Of a stretch of 59,499 nt of DNA, positions 52,388 to 59,499 are shown piece by piece. This DNA is from JALZDI01 sp035557095. GTDB lineage: Bacteria; Actinomycetota; Actinomycetes; Propionibacteriales; Nocardioidaceae. The notes beneath the pieces were generated by a model. The model was given only the letters and a program-made list of their open reading frames with translations. It did no database searches and was not told where the DNA came from. The DNA lies in assembly GCA_035557095.1 (NCBI GenBank), contig DATMEB010000065.1, positions 1 through 59,499 on the forward strand. Reading direction: 5' to 3'. A program made the translations under genes and the position numbers. Position 1 is the first letter of the stretch. The number at the start of each line of letters is the position of its first letter.

Positions 52388-54739
52388 TCAGGTCCCCGTG
52401 ATGTGCTCGGGCCGGATCGGCACCCGGCGCAGCGGCTTACCGGTGGCCTGCCTGATCGCGGCCGCGACCGCCGGACCCGAGGAGATCGTGGGCGGTTCAC
52501 CGACGCCGCGGACACCGTACGGCGCGTGCGGGTCGGCGTACTCGAGTACCTCGATCTGCATCGGTGGCGTGTCCAGGATCGTCGGGATGAGGTAGTCGGT
52601 GAACGACGGGTTGAGGATCCTGCCCTCCTCGCACACGATCTCCTCCATCAAGGCCAGGCCCATGCCCTGCACGGCGCCGCCCTGGATCTGCCCGACGACG
52701 GCCTGCGGGTTGAGCGCGCGGCCGACGTCCTGGGCCGTGTCGAGCGCCACCACCTTGACCAGCCCGAGCTCGACGTCGACGTCGACGACTGCACGGTGCG
52801 CCGAGAAGGCGTACTGCACGTGCGCCTGCCCCTGGCCGGTCTCGGGGTCGACGGGGTACGTCGGGCGGTGCCGCCACTCGACCGTCTCCTCGACCGCACC
52901 GTCGGGGAACAGCGTGGCGTCGGCGAGCAGGTCGGCCAGGCCGACGAGCACCTCACCCGTCGTGGCGACCACCTTGCCGGCGTCGAGGCGCAGCGTGTCC
53001 GCGCTGCGCTCGGTGGAGCGCGCGGCGACCTCCAGCACGCGGGCCCGGACGGCCTCGCAGGCTGCCTTGACCGCGCCGCCGGTGAGGTAGGTCTGCCGGG
53101 AGGCCGAGGTGGAGCCGGCGGAGCCGACCCGGGTGTCGGCCGGCGCGACCACCACCTGGTCCACGGCGAGCTCGGTGCGGCAGATCTGCTGCTGCACGGT
53201 GACCAGGCCCTGCCCCACCTCGGCGGCGGCCGTCACCACGGTGGCGACCGGCTCGCCGGCGGCGGCCCCGAGCCGGACCCGGGCGGTGGAGAAGTCGTCG
53301 AAGCCCTCCGAGAAGCCCACGTTCTTGTAGGTGACGGCATAGCCGACGCCGCGCACCACACCCTCTCCGTGGGTGGTGTTGCCGACCCCGCCGGGCAACG
53401 ACAGTAGGTCGACCACAGCTCCATGGCCGAGGTCGCGATCTGGCGGCATGGGCAGGTCACGCACGATCTGCAGCAGCTCCTCCACCGGTGCCGCCGAGTC
53501 GATGACCTGGCCGGTGATGTTCTCGTCCCCCTCGCGCATGCCGTTGAGCCGACGGACCTCCAGCCGGTCCATGCCCAGCCGGTCGGCGAGCTCGTCCATC
53601 AGTGCCTCGTGCGCGAACGCGGCCTGCACACAGCCGAACCCGCGCATGGCACCGCACGGCGGGTTGTTCGTGTAGACGCCGTAGCAGTCGACGTGCACGT
53701 GAGGCACGCGGTACGGGCCGACGCCGAGGGTTGCGCCGTTGCCGACGACCGCACCCGTGGACGAGGCGTACGCCCCGCCGTCGAACACGATCTCGTTGCG
53801 CGCGTACACGAGAGTCCCGTCGTGCTGCGCGCCGAACTCGTAGTGCAGCGCGGCAGGGTGGCGGTGCACGTGACCGAAGAACGACTCCTCGCGGTTGTAG
53901 ACCATCTTCACCGGCTTGCCGGTGTGCAGCGCGAGCAGGCACGCGTGCACGTGCATCGACAGGTCCTCGCGGCCGCCGAAGGCCCCGCCGACGCCGGACA
54001 GCGTGAGCCGGACCTGCTTCGGCGGCAGGCCGAGCGCCTGGCAGATCTGGCGCTGGTCGACGTGCAGCCACTGGGTGGCGACGTACAGGTCGATGCCGCC
54101 GTCCTCGGCGGGCACGGCGAGCCCGGACTCCGGTCCGAGGAACGCCTGGTCCTGCATGCCCACCTCGAAGTCGAGCGACACCACGACCGGGGCCGAGGGG
54201 TTCGGGTCGCCCTTGCGGACCTTGGCGTGCCGGACGACGTTGCCCTGCTCGTGCACGCGCGGCGCATCGGGCTCGAGCGCTCGTGGCCCCTGGGTCACCG
54301 CCTCCAGAACGGCGTACTCGATCTCGACCCGCTTGGCCGCCTGTCGCGCAACCTCGGGGTGGTCGGCGGCGACCAGCGCCACGGGCTCGCCCTGGTATCG
54401 CACGACACCCGCCGCGAGCACGGGCTGGTCCTGGTGCTCCAGCCCCACCGCGTTCGTGCCCGGGACGTCGTCTGCGGTGAGCACGGCGTACACGCCGGGT
54501 GTGGCCAGTGCCGGCCCGATGTCGACCGAGACGATCCGGGCGTGCGGGTGTGGGCTGCGCAGCGTGACGCCCCAGATCATGTCGTCCATCCACAGGTCCG
54601 AGGAGTAGGCGAACTCGCCGGTGACCTTCAGCGTGCCGTCGGGGCGCTGTGGGCTGGCGCCGATCCCGGCGTCGTCCGTGCCGGTGCTTCCCGTGCGCGT
54701 CCTGCGCGTGCGTGGCGGTGCCTGCGTGGGGCCGGTCAT
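52388..54739 (-). CDS. Xanthine dehydrogenase, molybdopterin-binding subunit
   Basis: A 783-residue molybdenum hydroxylase large subunit. The N-terminal ~25 residues are low-complexity, then GIGASPQRPDGTLKVTGEFAYSSDLWMDDMIWGVTLRSPHPHARI begins the aldehyde oxidase/xanthine dehydrogenase a/b hammerhead domain. The Mo-pterin domain shows GGAFGGREDLSMHVHACLLALHTGKPVKMVYNREESF, CGAMRGFGCVQAAFAHE, and the catalytic glutamate at GVRGVGEPPTISSGPAVAAAI near the C-terminus. Its FAD and 2Fe-2S partners are encoded upstream in the same operon, with the amidohydrolase gene inserted between. Xanthine/hypoxanthine is the likely substrate, given the uricase and allantoin genes. Confidence 0.94.
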   Translation of the reverse strand: MTGPTQAPPRTRRTRTGSTGTDDAGIGASPQRPDGTLKVTGEFAYSSDLWMDDMIWGVTLRSPHPHARIVSVDIGPALATPGVYAVLTADDVPGTNAVGLEHQDQPVLAAGVVRYQGEPVALVAADHPEVARQAAKRVEIEYAVLEAVTQGPRALEPDAPRVHEQGNVVRHAKVRKGDPNPSAPVVVSLDFEVGMQDQAFLGPESGLAVPAEDGGIDLYVATQWLHVDQRQICQALGLPPKQVRLTLSGVGGAFGGREDLSMHVHACLLALHTGKPVKMVYNREESFFGHVHRHPAALHYEFGAQHDGTLVYARNEIVFDGGAYASSTGAVVGNGATLGVGPYRVPHVHVDCYGVYTNNPPCGAMRGFGCVQAAFAHEALMDELADRLGMDRLEVRRLNGMREGDENITGQVIDSAAPVEELLQIVRDLPMPPDRDLGHGAVVDLLSLPGGVGNTTHGEGVVRGVGYAVTYKNVGFSEGFDDFSTARVRLGAAAGEPVATVVTAAAEVGQGLVTVQQQICRTELAVDQVVVAPADTRVGSAGSTSASRQTYLTGGAVKAACEAVRARVLEVAARSTERSADTLRLDAGKVVATTGEVLVGLADLLADATLFPDGAVEETVEWRHRPTYPVDPETGQGQAHVQYAFSAHRAVVDVDVELGLVKVVALDTAQDVGRALNPQAVVGQIQGGAVQGMGLALMEEIVCEEGRILNPSFTDYLIPTILDTPPMQIEVLEYADPHAPYGVRGVGEPPTISSGPAVAAAIRQATGKPLRRVPIRPEHITGT

Positions 54740-56109
54740 GAGGTCTCACCAGCCCTCGACATCAGCTCGCGGTGCACCGCGGTGACCTCACCGGCAAGGC
54801 TCACGGAGTCGACGGTGACGACCTCGTCCTCCTCGACGACCGGCCGGCCACCGACCATCAGCAGCTCGAGCGGCGGCGGGGCACCGAGCACCAGCGCCGC
54901 GACCGGGTCGGCGACGTCGGCGTGCGGCAGGGTGTCAAGACGCCACAGCGCCAGGTCGGCCAGCTTGCCGGTCTCGAGCGACCCGATCTCGTCAGAGCGG
55001 CCCAGTACAGCGGCACCGCCGACGGTGCCCATCTCCAGCGCGTCGCGGACCGCCAGCGCCTGAGGACCACCGGTGGCCCGGGCGAACAGCAGCGCGTGCC
55101 GGACGTCGTCGAGCATGCCCGCGGCCTCGTTGCTGGCGGCGCCGTCGACGCCCAGGCCGACGCGTGCCCCGGCGTCGCGCAGGTCGCGGCTGCGCGCGAT
55201 GCCGGCGCCGAGCCGGGCGTTCGACGTGGGGCAGTGCGCGACACCGGTGCCGGTGGCTCCGATCTGCTTCACCGCTGCGTCGTCGAAGTGAATGCCGTGG
55301 GCGAACCAGACGTCCGTACCGAGCCAGCCGACGTCCTCGACGTACTCGAGCGGGCTGCGACCGAACCGCTCGCGGCAGAACCGGTCCTCGTCCAGCGTCT
55401 CCGCCAGATGGGTGTGCAGGAGTACGCCGCGGCTCCGCGCCAGCTCGGCCGACTCGCGCATCAGCTGCGTGGTCACCGTGAACGGCGAGCACGGGGCGAC
55501 TGCGACGCGCAGCATCGAGCCGAACGAGGGGTCGTGCCAGCGGTCGATGGCGGCCTCGGTCTCGATGAGTACGGCGTCGCGGTCCTCGACCACGTCGTCG
55601 GGCGGCAGTCCGCCCCGGCTGCGGCCGAGGTCCATCGACCCCCGGCAGGGGTGGAACCGCAGCCCGACGGAGCGCGCTGCCTCCACCTCGGCAGCGAACA
55701 GGTCTCCCCCGCTGCGGGGGAACACGTAGTGGTGGTCGCTGCTGGTCGTGCACCCCGAGCGCGCCAACCAGGCCAAGGCGCCGCGCGCCGCCACGTTGAC
55801 CGCCTGCTCGTCGATCCCCGCCCACACCGGGTAGAGCCGGGTCAGCCAGCCGAACAGCGTCTCGTCGACCGCCAGGCCCCGAGTCGCCCATTGGTAGAGG
55901 TGGTGGTGGGTGTTGACCAGCCCGGGGGTGAGCAGGCAACCGCGTGCGTCCACGACACGGTCCGCCGTGTCGCGCACCGCCTGAGGCGCTGCGCCGGCCC
56001 CGACCGCGGCGATCCGGTCGCCGTGGACCAGAACGTGCCCGGTCTCGTGCTCCGTGCGCCCGGCGTCCATCGTGACGACGTACGCACCCTCGACCAGTGT
56101 TCGGGTCAT
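54736..56109 (-). CDS. 8-oxoguanine deaminase-like amidohydrolase
   Basis: A 457-residue amidohydrolase-superfamily deaminase. It shows the LTPGLVNTHHHLYQWATRGLAVDETLFGWLTRLYPVW segment (HxH metal pair), SGCTTSSDHHYVFPR, LLHTHLAETLDEDRFCRERFG, WFAHGIHFDDAAVKQIGATGTGVAHCPTSNARLGAGIA and GLGVDGAASNEAAGML (catalytic Asp). This combination is the one known from 8-oxoguanine/isocytosine deaminases of Pseudomonas. The product, urate from 8-oxoguanine, would feed the uricase step directly. The ATG at 56109 and the stop both overlap neighbouring xdh genes. Guanine deaminase activity is an alternative. Confidence 0.88.
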   Translation of the reverse strand: MTRTLVEGAYVVTMDAGRTEHETGHVLVHGDRIAAVGAGAAPQAVRDTADRVVDARGCLLTPGLVNTHHHLYQWATRGLAVDETLFGWLTRLYPVWAGIDEQAVNVAARGALAWLARSGCTTSSDHHYVFPRSGGDLFAAEVEAARSVGLRFHPCRGSMDLGRSRGGLPPDDVVEDRDAVLIETEAAIDRWHDPSFGSMLRVAVAPCSPFTVTTQLMRESAELARSRGVLLHTHLAETLDEDRFCRERFGRSPLEYVEDVGWLGTDVWFAHGIHFDDAAVKQIGATGTGVAHCPTSNARLGAGIARSRDLRDAGARVGLGVDGAASNEAAGMLDDVRHALLFARATGGPQALAVRDALEMGTVGGAAVLGRSDEIGSLETGKLADLALWRLDTLPHADVADPVAALVLGAPPPLELLMVGGRPVVEEDEVVTVDSVSLAGEVTAVHRELMSRAGETS

Positions 56110-56591
56110 GCCGCGCCCCCTGCCCCGGTTGTGGCCATCCGTTCGGCGGACAGCCGCACGGCGTCCAGGATCTTCTCGTAGCCGGTGCAGCGGCAGAGGT
56201 TGCCGGCAAGCGCCTCGCGGATCTCCGGGTCGGTGGGGTGCGGGTTGTGGGTGAGCAGGTCGTGCGCCTGCACGAGCAGGCCGGGCGTGCAGAACCCGCA
56301 CTGCACGGCGCCCGCGTCCACGAAGGCCTGCTGCACCGGGTGCAGCCCGTCGTCTGCGAGGCCCTCGACGGTGCTGACCTCGCGCTCGTGCACCTGCCCT
56401 GCGGCCACGAGGCACGCGCACACCGGGTTCCCGTCGAGCATGACCGTGCACGACCCGCACTCGCCCTGCTCGCAGGCGTTCTTGGAGCCGGGCAGCCCCA
56501 TCCGCTCACGCAGGACATACAGCAGGCTCTCGCCCTCCCAGACGTCGTCGACGACGTGCCGCTGGCCGTTGACGGTGGTGGTGATACGCAA
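56106..56591 (-). CDS. Xanthine dehydrogenase, 2Fe-2S subunit
   Basis: A 161-residue iron-sulfur subunit. The plant-type ferredoxin cluster is CEQGECGSCTVMLDGNPVCAC and the C-terminal helical cluster is CGFCTPGLL ... GNLCRCTGYEKI, so all eight ligand cysteines are present. I chose the TTG at 56591 (LRITTTVNGQRHVVDDV) because it begins one base after the stop of the FAD-subunit gene; a longer open frame upstream would overlap that gene. The stop overlaps the deaminase start (ATGA). Confidence 0.95.
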   Translation of the reverse strand: MRITTTVNGQRHVVDDVWEGESLLYVLRERMGLPGSKNACEQGECGSCTVMLDGNPVCACLVAAGQVHEREVSTVEGLADDGLHPVQQAFVDAGAVQCGFCTPGLLVQAHDLLTHNPHPTDPEIREALAGNLCRCTGYEKILDAVRLSAERMATTGAGGAA

Positions 56592-56592
56592 C

Positions 56593-57462
56593 TCAGGCCG
56601 CCTTCTGGTAGTCGTTCCAGGCCCAGGTGAGTGCACGTCGGGCCATCACCGAGAGCGTGTGCAGGCGGTAGTCCGCGCTGCCGCGGACGTCGCCGATCGG
56701 CGTGGCCGCGGCCTGTACCCGTTCGGCGAACGCGCGCGTGAGGCTGTCCGGCAGCGGACGGCGGGACTCCCACAACCCAGCGGCCTCGATCTCCCCGGCC
56801 AGCATCCGTTCGGCCTCTGGAGCACGCCGGGGAGTCGGTGCTGCCGAGCCGATACCGGTACCGACGGACCTGCTGTCGGGGTGCAGGGCGAGCGCGAACG
56901 CGGTCACTGCGATCACCATCGCGTTGCGCGGGCCGATCTTGCAGAACTGCTGCGGACCCGCCGGAGGGGTGACCCAGATGGCCGTGATCAGCTCGTCCGG
57001 CTCGAGGGCGTTGCGCTTGACGCCGGTGTAGAACTCCGTGATCGGGATCCGCCGGGCGCCGCGGACGGACTCGACCTCGACCTCGGTCTCGCCGGCCAGC
57101 AGCGGCGGGTGCGCGTCTCCTGCGGGCGACGCGGCACCCAGGTTGCCGCCGACGGTGCCGCGGTTGCGGATCTGCGGGGAGCCCACCGTGCGGGAGGCCA
57201 TCGCCAGGCCGGGCAGCCGATCGCCCAGCTCCTCGATGACCCGCGTGTAGCTGACGCCCGCGCCCAGGCGGATCCGACCGTCGGCGGTGTCCCAGCGTGC
57301 GAGGTCGGCGACCCGGGTGAGGTCGAGCAGGGCCGGAGGCCTGCGGCGGTCGAAGTTGAGCTCGACCATGACGTCCGTGCCGCCGGTGATCGGCACCGCC
57401 TCCGGGACCTCCGCCTTTGCGGCCAGCGCCTCGCTCCACCTGCTCGGGGAGAGGAAGTCCAT
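56593..57462 (-). CDS. Xanthine dehydrogenase, FAD-binding subunit
   Basis: A 289-residue FAD subunit of a molybdenum hydroxylase. Signatures are AVPITGGTDVMVELNF (GGTD FAD loop), VGSPQIRNRGTVGGNLGAASPAGDAHPPLLA (second FAD-binding motif) and ITEFYTGVKRNALEPDELITAIW. The C-terminal domain ends GDVRGSADYRLHTLSVMARRALTWAW. The start is ATG 57462 with aggag upstream. It is the first gene of the purine operon and divergent from pucR across a 168-bp region with an inverted repeat. Confidence 0.95.
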   Translation of the reverse strand: MDFLSPSRWSEALAAKAEVPEAVPITGGTDVMVELNFDRRRPPALLDLTRVADLARWDTADGRIRLGAGVSYTRVIEELGDRLPGLAMASRTVGSPQIRNRGTVGGNLGAASPAGDAHPPLLAGETEVEVESVRGARRIPITEFYTGVKRNALEPDELITAIWVTPPAGPQQFCKIGPRNAMVIAVTAFALALHPDSRSVGTGIGSAAPTPRRAPEAERMLAGEIEAAGLWESRRPLPDSLTRAFAERVQAAATPIGDVRGSADYRLHTLSVMARRALTWAWNDYQKAA

Positions 57463-57519
57463 CGATGCTCCTGTCAGGGTCACGGCGACGACGGCCGAGC
57501 TGATGGTGTGAGTCGGTTG

Positions 57520-57536
57520 GCCGCTCGTCGAGCGGC
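57520..57536. promoter_or_regulatory. 17-bp inverted repeat in the xdh-pucR intergenic region
   Basis: gccgctcg-t-cgagcggc, a perfect eight-pair dyad midway between the divergent xdh operon and pucR starts. It is a plausible PucR operator. Confidence 0.5.
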
Positions 57537-57618
57537 TACAAGTAGTAGACCGAACAACGGAGCCCGTGGACACCCGCCTGCGCGACGAAGATCCGTCGCC
57601 GCCGCGCCGGCATGGTTG

Positions 57619-57624
57619 TATCTT
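57619..57624 (+). promoter_or_regulatory. -10 element of pucR (leaderless)
   Basis: TATCTT ends six bases before the ATG at 57631, so the transcript probably starts at the ATG. No convincing -35 is seen; an activator may be needed. Confidence 0.45.
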
Positions 57625-57630
57625 CCTCCA

Positions 57631-59181
57631 ATGCTGCTCGCCGACCTGCTGGACGCGCCGCACCTCGGGCTGCGGCTGCTGCACGGGCCGGAGGAAGCCC
57701 TGCAGACCCCGGTCCGGTGGGTCTACACCACCGACCTGCCCGACCCGGGTCGCTACGTCTCCGGCGGTGAGCTGGTGGTCACCGGCCTCGTCTGGCGCAC
57801 CGGCCCGGACAGCAGCGCGACGTTCGTGGCCGCGGTCGCCCGAGCCGGAGCGTGTGCCCTGGCAGCCGGGGACGCGCTCTTCCACGGGATCCCCGACGAC
57901 GTGGTGCAGGCGTGCCGCGAGCACGACCTCGTCCTGTTCGGCGTACCCGAGGACGTGTCCTTCGGCGATCTGACCGAGTACGTGCTGGGCCAGGCCGGCG
58001 CCGAGCGGGGAGCACGCTTGGAGGCGAGCCTGGCCCGGCAGCGCCAGCTGCTCGCCGGAATGGCCGAGGGCAGGGCCCTCGACGACCTGTGCGCCGATGT
58101 CTCCCGGGAGACGGGCCTCGCCTGCCGGGTACTCACCGCCACGGGACGGCACGTGGTGACCGGCCCGGTACCCCTGTCCGAGCCGGACCTCGACCGGGTG
58201 ACGCGCTGCTTCCTGGCCGCCGACCAGCTGCCCGCCTCCTGCAACGGCGGGGCCGCTACGTACTCGGTGTTCCCGGTGGGACCTGCCCTGGGGCAGCGGG
58301 TGACCTCCTGGATGGTCGTCGTCGAGGGCGACTGGGCGGGCTGGGAGCCGCACGTCTCCGACGCCGTCGGGGAGCTGGCGGCCATCGCCGCGCTGGAACG
58401 CGTTCGCCGGGACGAGGGACTGCGGGTGGGCAGGCATATCGCCGAGGACGCCGTCGCGCTGGTCGCCGCGGGCTCCGGCGGTCAGCCGGAGGCGCTCGCA
58501 CGCCTGCGGCAGGCCGGCCTGGACCCGTCCGCACCCCTCGCGGTGGCGGTTGCCGGGTTCGCCGACAGTCCCGGGCTCGGCGAGGCATCCTGGTCGGTCC
58601 TGTACGACGCCGCCACGCATCTGGGAGAACCCGTGGTGACGCGCTGGGCGGAGGGCAGCGCGGTCGCGGTGCTACCGGCCGCGCAGCCCGGCTTCGCCGA
58701 CATCCTGCGGCGGGCACTCCTCCGGCTGGGGCCCGGTCTCGCACGCGAACGTCTCACCGTCGGCGTCAGCGAGGCCTCGGAGCCGGCCGTCCTGTCCGGC
58801 GCCTGGGAGGAGGCACGGTACGCGCAGCGGCTGGCGGAGCTGCGTCAGGGCAGTCGAGGCACCGTGTCCGTGGTCACCGGCGAGGAGGTCACGTCCTACG
58901 TCCTGCTGCTGGCGACCGTGCCCGACGAGATACGGCGGACCTTCGCCACCCGGGTGCTGGGTCCGGTGCTTGCCTACGACGACAAGCACGACGCCGGGCT
59001 GCGCGAGACGCTGGAGACGTTCCTGGACTGCTCGTGCTCCTGGAGCCGCACCGCCGAACGGCTGCATCTGCACGTCAACACGGTCCGGTACCGGATCGCC
59101 CGGGTCGAGGACCTCACCGGTCGGGATCTCTCCGACCTCGAGGACCGGGTGGACGCGTTCCTGGCCCTGCGCTCGCTGTGA
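57631..59181 (+). CDS. pucR: PucR-family transcriptional regulator
   Basis: A 516-residue activator-type regulator. The N-terminal PucR domain is readable as MLLADLLDAPHLGLRLLHGPEEALQTPVRWVYTTDLPDPGRYVSGGELVVTGLVW, with a GGDEF-related/CdaR-like middle, and the C-terminal PucR helix-turn-helix is LRETLETFLDCSCSWSRTAERLHLHVNTVRYRIARVEDLTGRDLSD. In Bacillus and actinobacteria PucR responds to purine-degradation intermediates such as allantoin and controls the pathway. The gene is divergent from the xdh-alc operon, which supports that role here. The start at 57631 is set by the adjacent -10 element and the conserved N-terminus. Confidence 0.95.
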   Translation: MLLADLLDAPHLGLRLLHGPEEALQTPVRWVYTTDLPDPGRYVSGGELVVTGLVWRTGPDSSATFVAAVARAGACALAAGDALFHGIPDDVVQACREHDLVLFGVPEDVSFGDLTEYVLGQAGAERGARLEASLARQRQLLAGMAEGRALDDLCADVSRETGLACRVLTATGRHVVTGPVPLSEPDLDRVTRCFLAADQLPASCNGGAATYSVFPVGPALGQRVTSWMVVVEGDWAGWEPHVSDAVGELAAIAALERVRRDEGLRVGRHIAEDAVALVAAGSGGQPEALARLRQAGLDPSAPLAVAVAGFADSPGLGEASWSVLYDAATHLGEPVVTRWAEGSAVAVLPAAQPGFADILRRALLRLGPGLARERLTVGVSEASEPAVLSGAWEEARYAQRLAELRQGSRGTVSVVTGEEVTSYVLLLATVPDEIRRTFATRVLGPVLAYDDKHDAGLRETLETFLDCSCSWSRTAERLHLHVNTVRYRIARVEDLTGRDLSDLEDRVDAFLALRSL

Positions 59182-59241
59182 CCGCACGGGGCGGGAGGTC
59201 ACCACGATCATCGCTCCCCATGACCCGGGGCGCGGGCAAGG

Positions 59242-59400
59242 GCGTGTTGGTAGACGGTCGGCCGTCGCGAGCGTCGCATCCACGGCATGCCTCGCAAGGC
59301 GCAGCCGCGCAGGCATGCCGGTGTTGTATGTCGAGCGGCTGCAACGCAGCGAGGCGCCCGTGGGGCGGCGCGCAGCAGGCCATGCCGTCTACCAGCGCGT
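59242..59400. repeat. 159-bp MITE-like structured repeat
   Basis: The terminal arms gcgtgttggtagacgg (59242-59257) and acgcgctggtagacgg (minus strand, 59400-59385) match at 13 of 16 positions, ten of them contiguous. Inside is a second perfect ten-pair dyad, cggcatgcct / aggcatgccg (59283-59292, 59311-59320). The right arm overlaps the last codons and stop of the urate oxidase gene. No open reading frame is convincing within it. Confidence 0.7.
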
Positions 59401-59499
59401 CCTAGAGTCGTCGTCGCGCGTCACGGTGGCCTCGATCAGCCCGTACGGCCGGTCGGCGGCGTGGAAGACCTCGTTGGGGTTGTCCAGTCCGAACGGGCT
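59389..59499 (-). CDS. Urate oxidase (uricase), C-terminus only
   Basis: The last 36 codons of a minus-strand gene that enters from the right edge. The readable PFGLDNPNEVFHAADRPYGL followed by IEATVTRDD matches the conserved C-terminus of cofactor-free urate oxidase, which converts urate to 5-hydroxyisourate. The final residues SRTRW and the TAG stop (59391-59389) fall in or beside the arm of the structured repeat. It lies downstream of, and convergent with, pucR and supplies the step between xanthine dehydrogenase and allantoinase. Confidence 0.85.
   Translation of the reverse strand, partial: SPFGLDNPNEVFHAADRPYGLIEATVTRDDDSRTRW

Noticed and set aside
59114..59383. Minus-strand open frame between pucR and the uricase end
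   Set aside because: It overlaps the pucR 3' end and the structured repeat, has no ribosome-binding site, and looks like a chance frame in GC-rich DNA.

Overview
The window is 59.5 kb of very GC-rich DNA with dense, often overlapping genes (ATGA, GTGA and TTGA junctions), frequent GTG/TTG starts and several apparently leaderless promoters. Together with RecBCD, a class II ribonucleotide reductase paired with NrdR, PucR/IclR/GntR regulators and an alpha-lytic-type secreted protease, this indicates a chromosomal segment of a high-GC actinomycete. A Nocardioides-like soil member of the Propionibacteriales is my guess, by inference only. I see no tRNA, rRNA, CRISPR array, phage or transposase gene.

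Layout. 1-8634: recC-recB-recD (minus; recD runs off the left edge). 8787-11385: an HNH endonuclease, divergent from a MazG-like pyrophosphohydrolase and an FAD oxidoreductase. 11390-16116: a DUF427 protein and an IclR regulator, divergent from an MFS transporter translationally coupled to a benzoylformate-decarboxylase-like ThDP enzyme. 16225-17814: secreted M1 peptidase. 17980-23705: a redox cluster (flavin monooxygenase with a fused NTF2-like domain, acetamidase/formamidase, SDR; then an Old Yellow Enzyme and an aldo/keto reductase facing it). 23805-28011: Ski2-like helicase, SnoaL-like protein, secreted serine protease. 28217-34579: an uncharacterised catabolic locus (metallo-hydrolase/lactonase, SDR, 3-hydroxyisobutyrate-dehydrogenase-like enzyme, two carboxymuconolactone-decarboxylase-like proteins, GntR/FCD regulator) divergent from an MFS acid transporter. 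34638-36541: patatin-like lipase and an orphan protein. 36741-40349: nrdR-nrdJ. 40684-42479: a probable phosphatidylcholine synthase plus a DMT-type membrane protein. 42519-43961: a small orphan and a stand-alone ATP-dependent DNA ligase. 44147-49448: a cell-wall amino-sugar recycling operon (GntR/UTRA regulator, a kinase-MurQ fusion, AnmK, sodium symporter). 49537-59499: a purine catabolism locus (three xanthine-dehydrogenase subunits, 8-oxoguanine-deaminase-like amidohydrolase, allophanate-hydrolase-related protein, allantoinase, allantoicase; a divergent PucR regulator; and, at the right edge, the C-terminus of urate oxidase).

How the genes work together. The right third is the clearest: purine bases pass through xanthine dehydrogenase and urate oxidase to allantoin, then allantoinase and allantoicase give ureidoglycolate and urea. 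Next to it, anhydroMurNAc and MurNAc/GlcNAc would be imported by the SSS symporter, phosphorylated by AnmK or the fused kinase, and MurNAc-6-phosphate cleaved by the MurQ half of the same polypeptide. The 28-34.6 kb locus looks like a complete import-plus-degradation unit for an organic acid or lactone whose identity cannot be read from sequence. A short motif recurs in front of its regulator and in its divergent promoter region.

The most interesting observations are the kinase-MurQ fusion, the unassigned lactonase/CMD locus with its shared motif, the phosphatidylcholine synthase, and a 159-bp MITE-like structured repeat abutting the urate oxidase stop codon.
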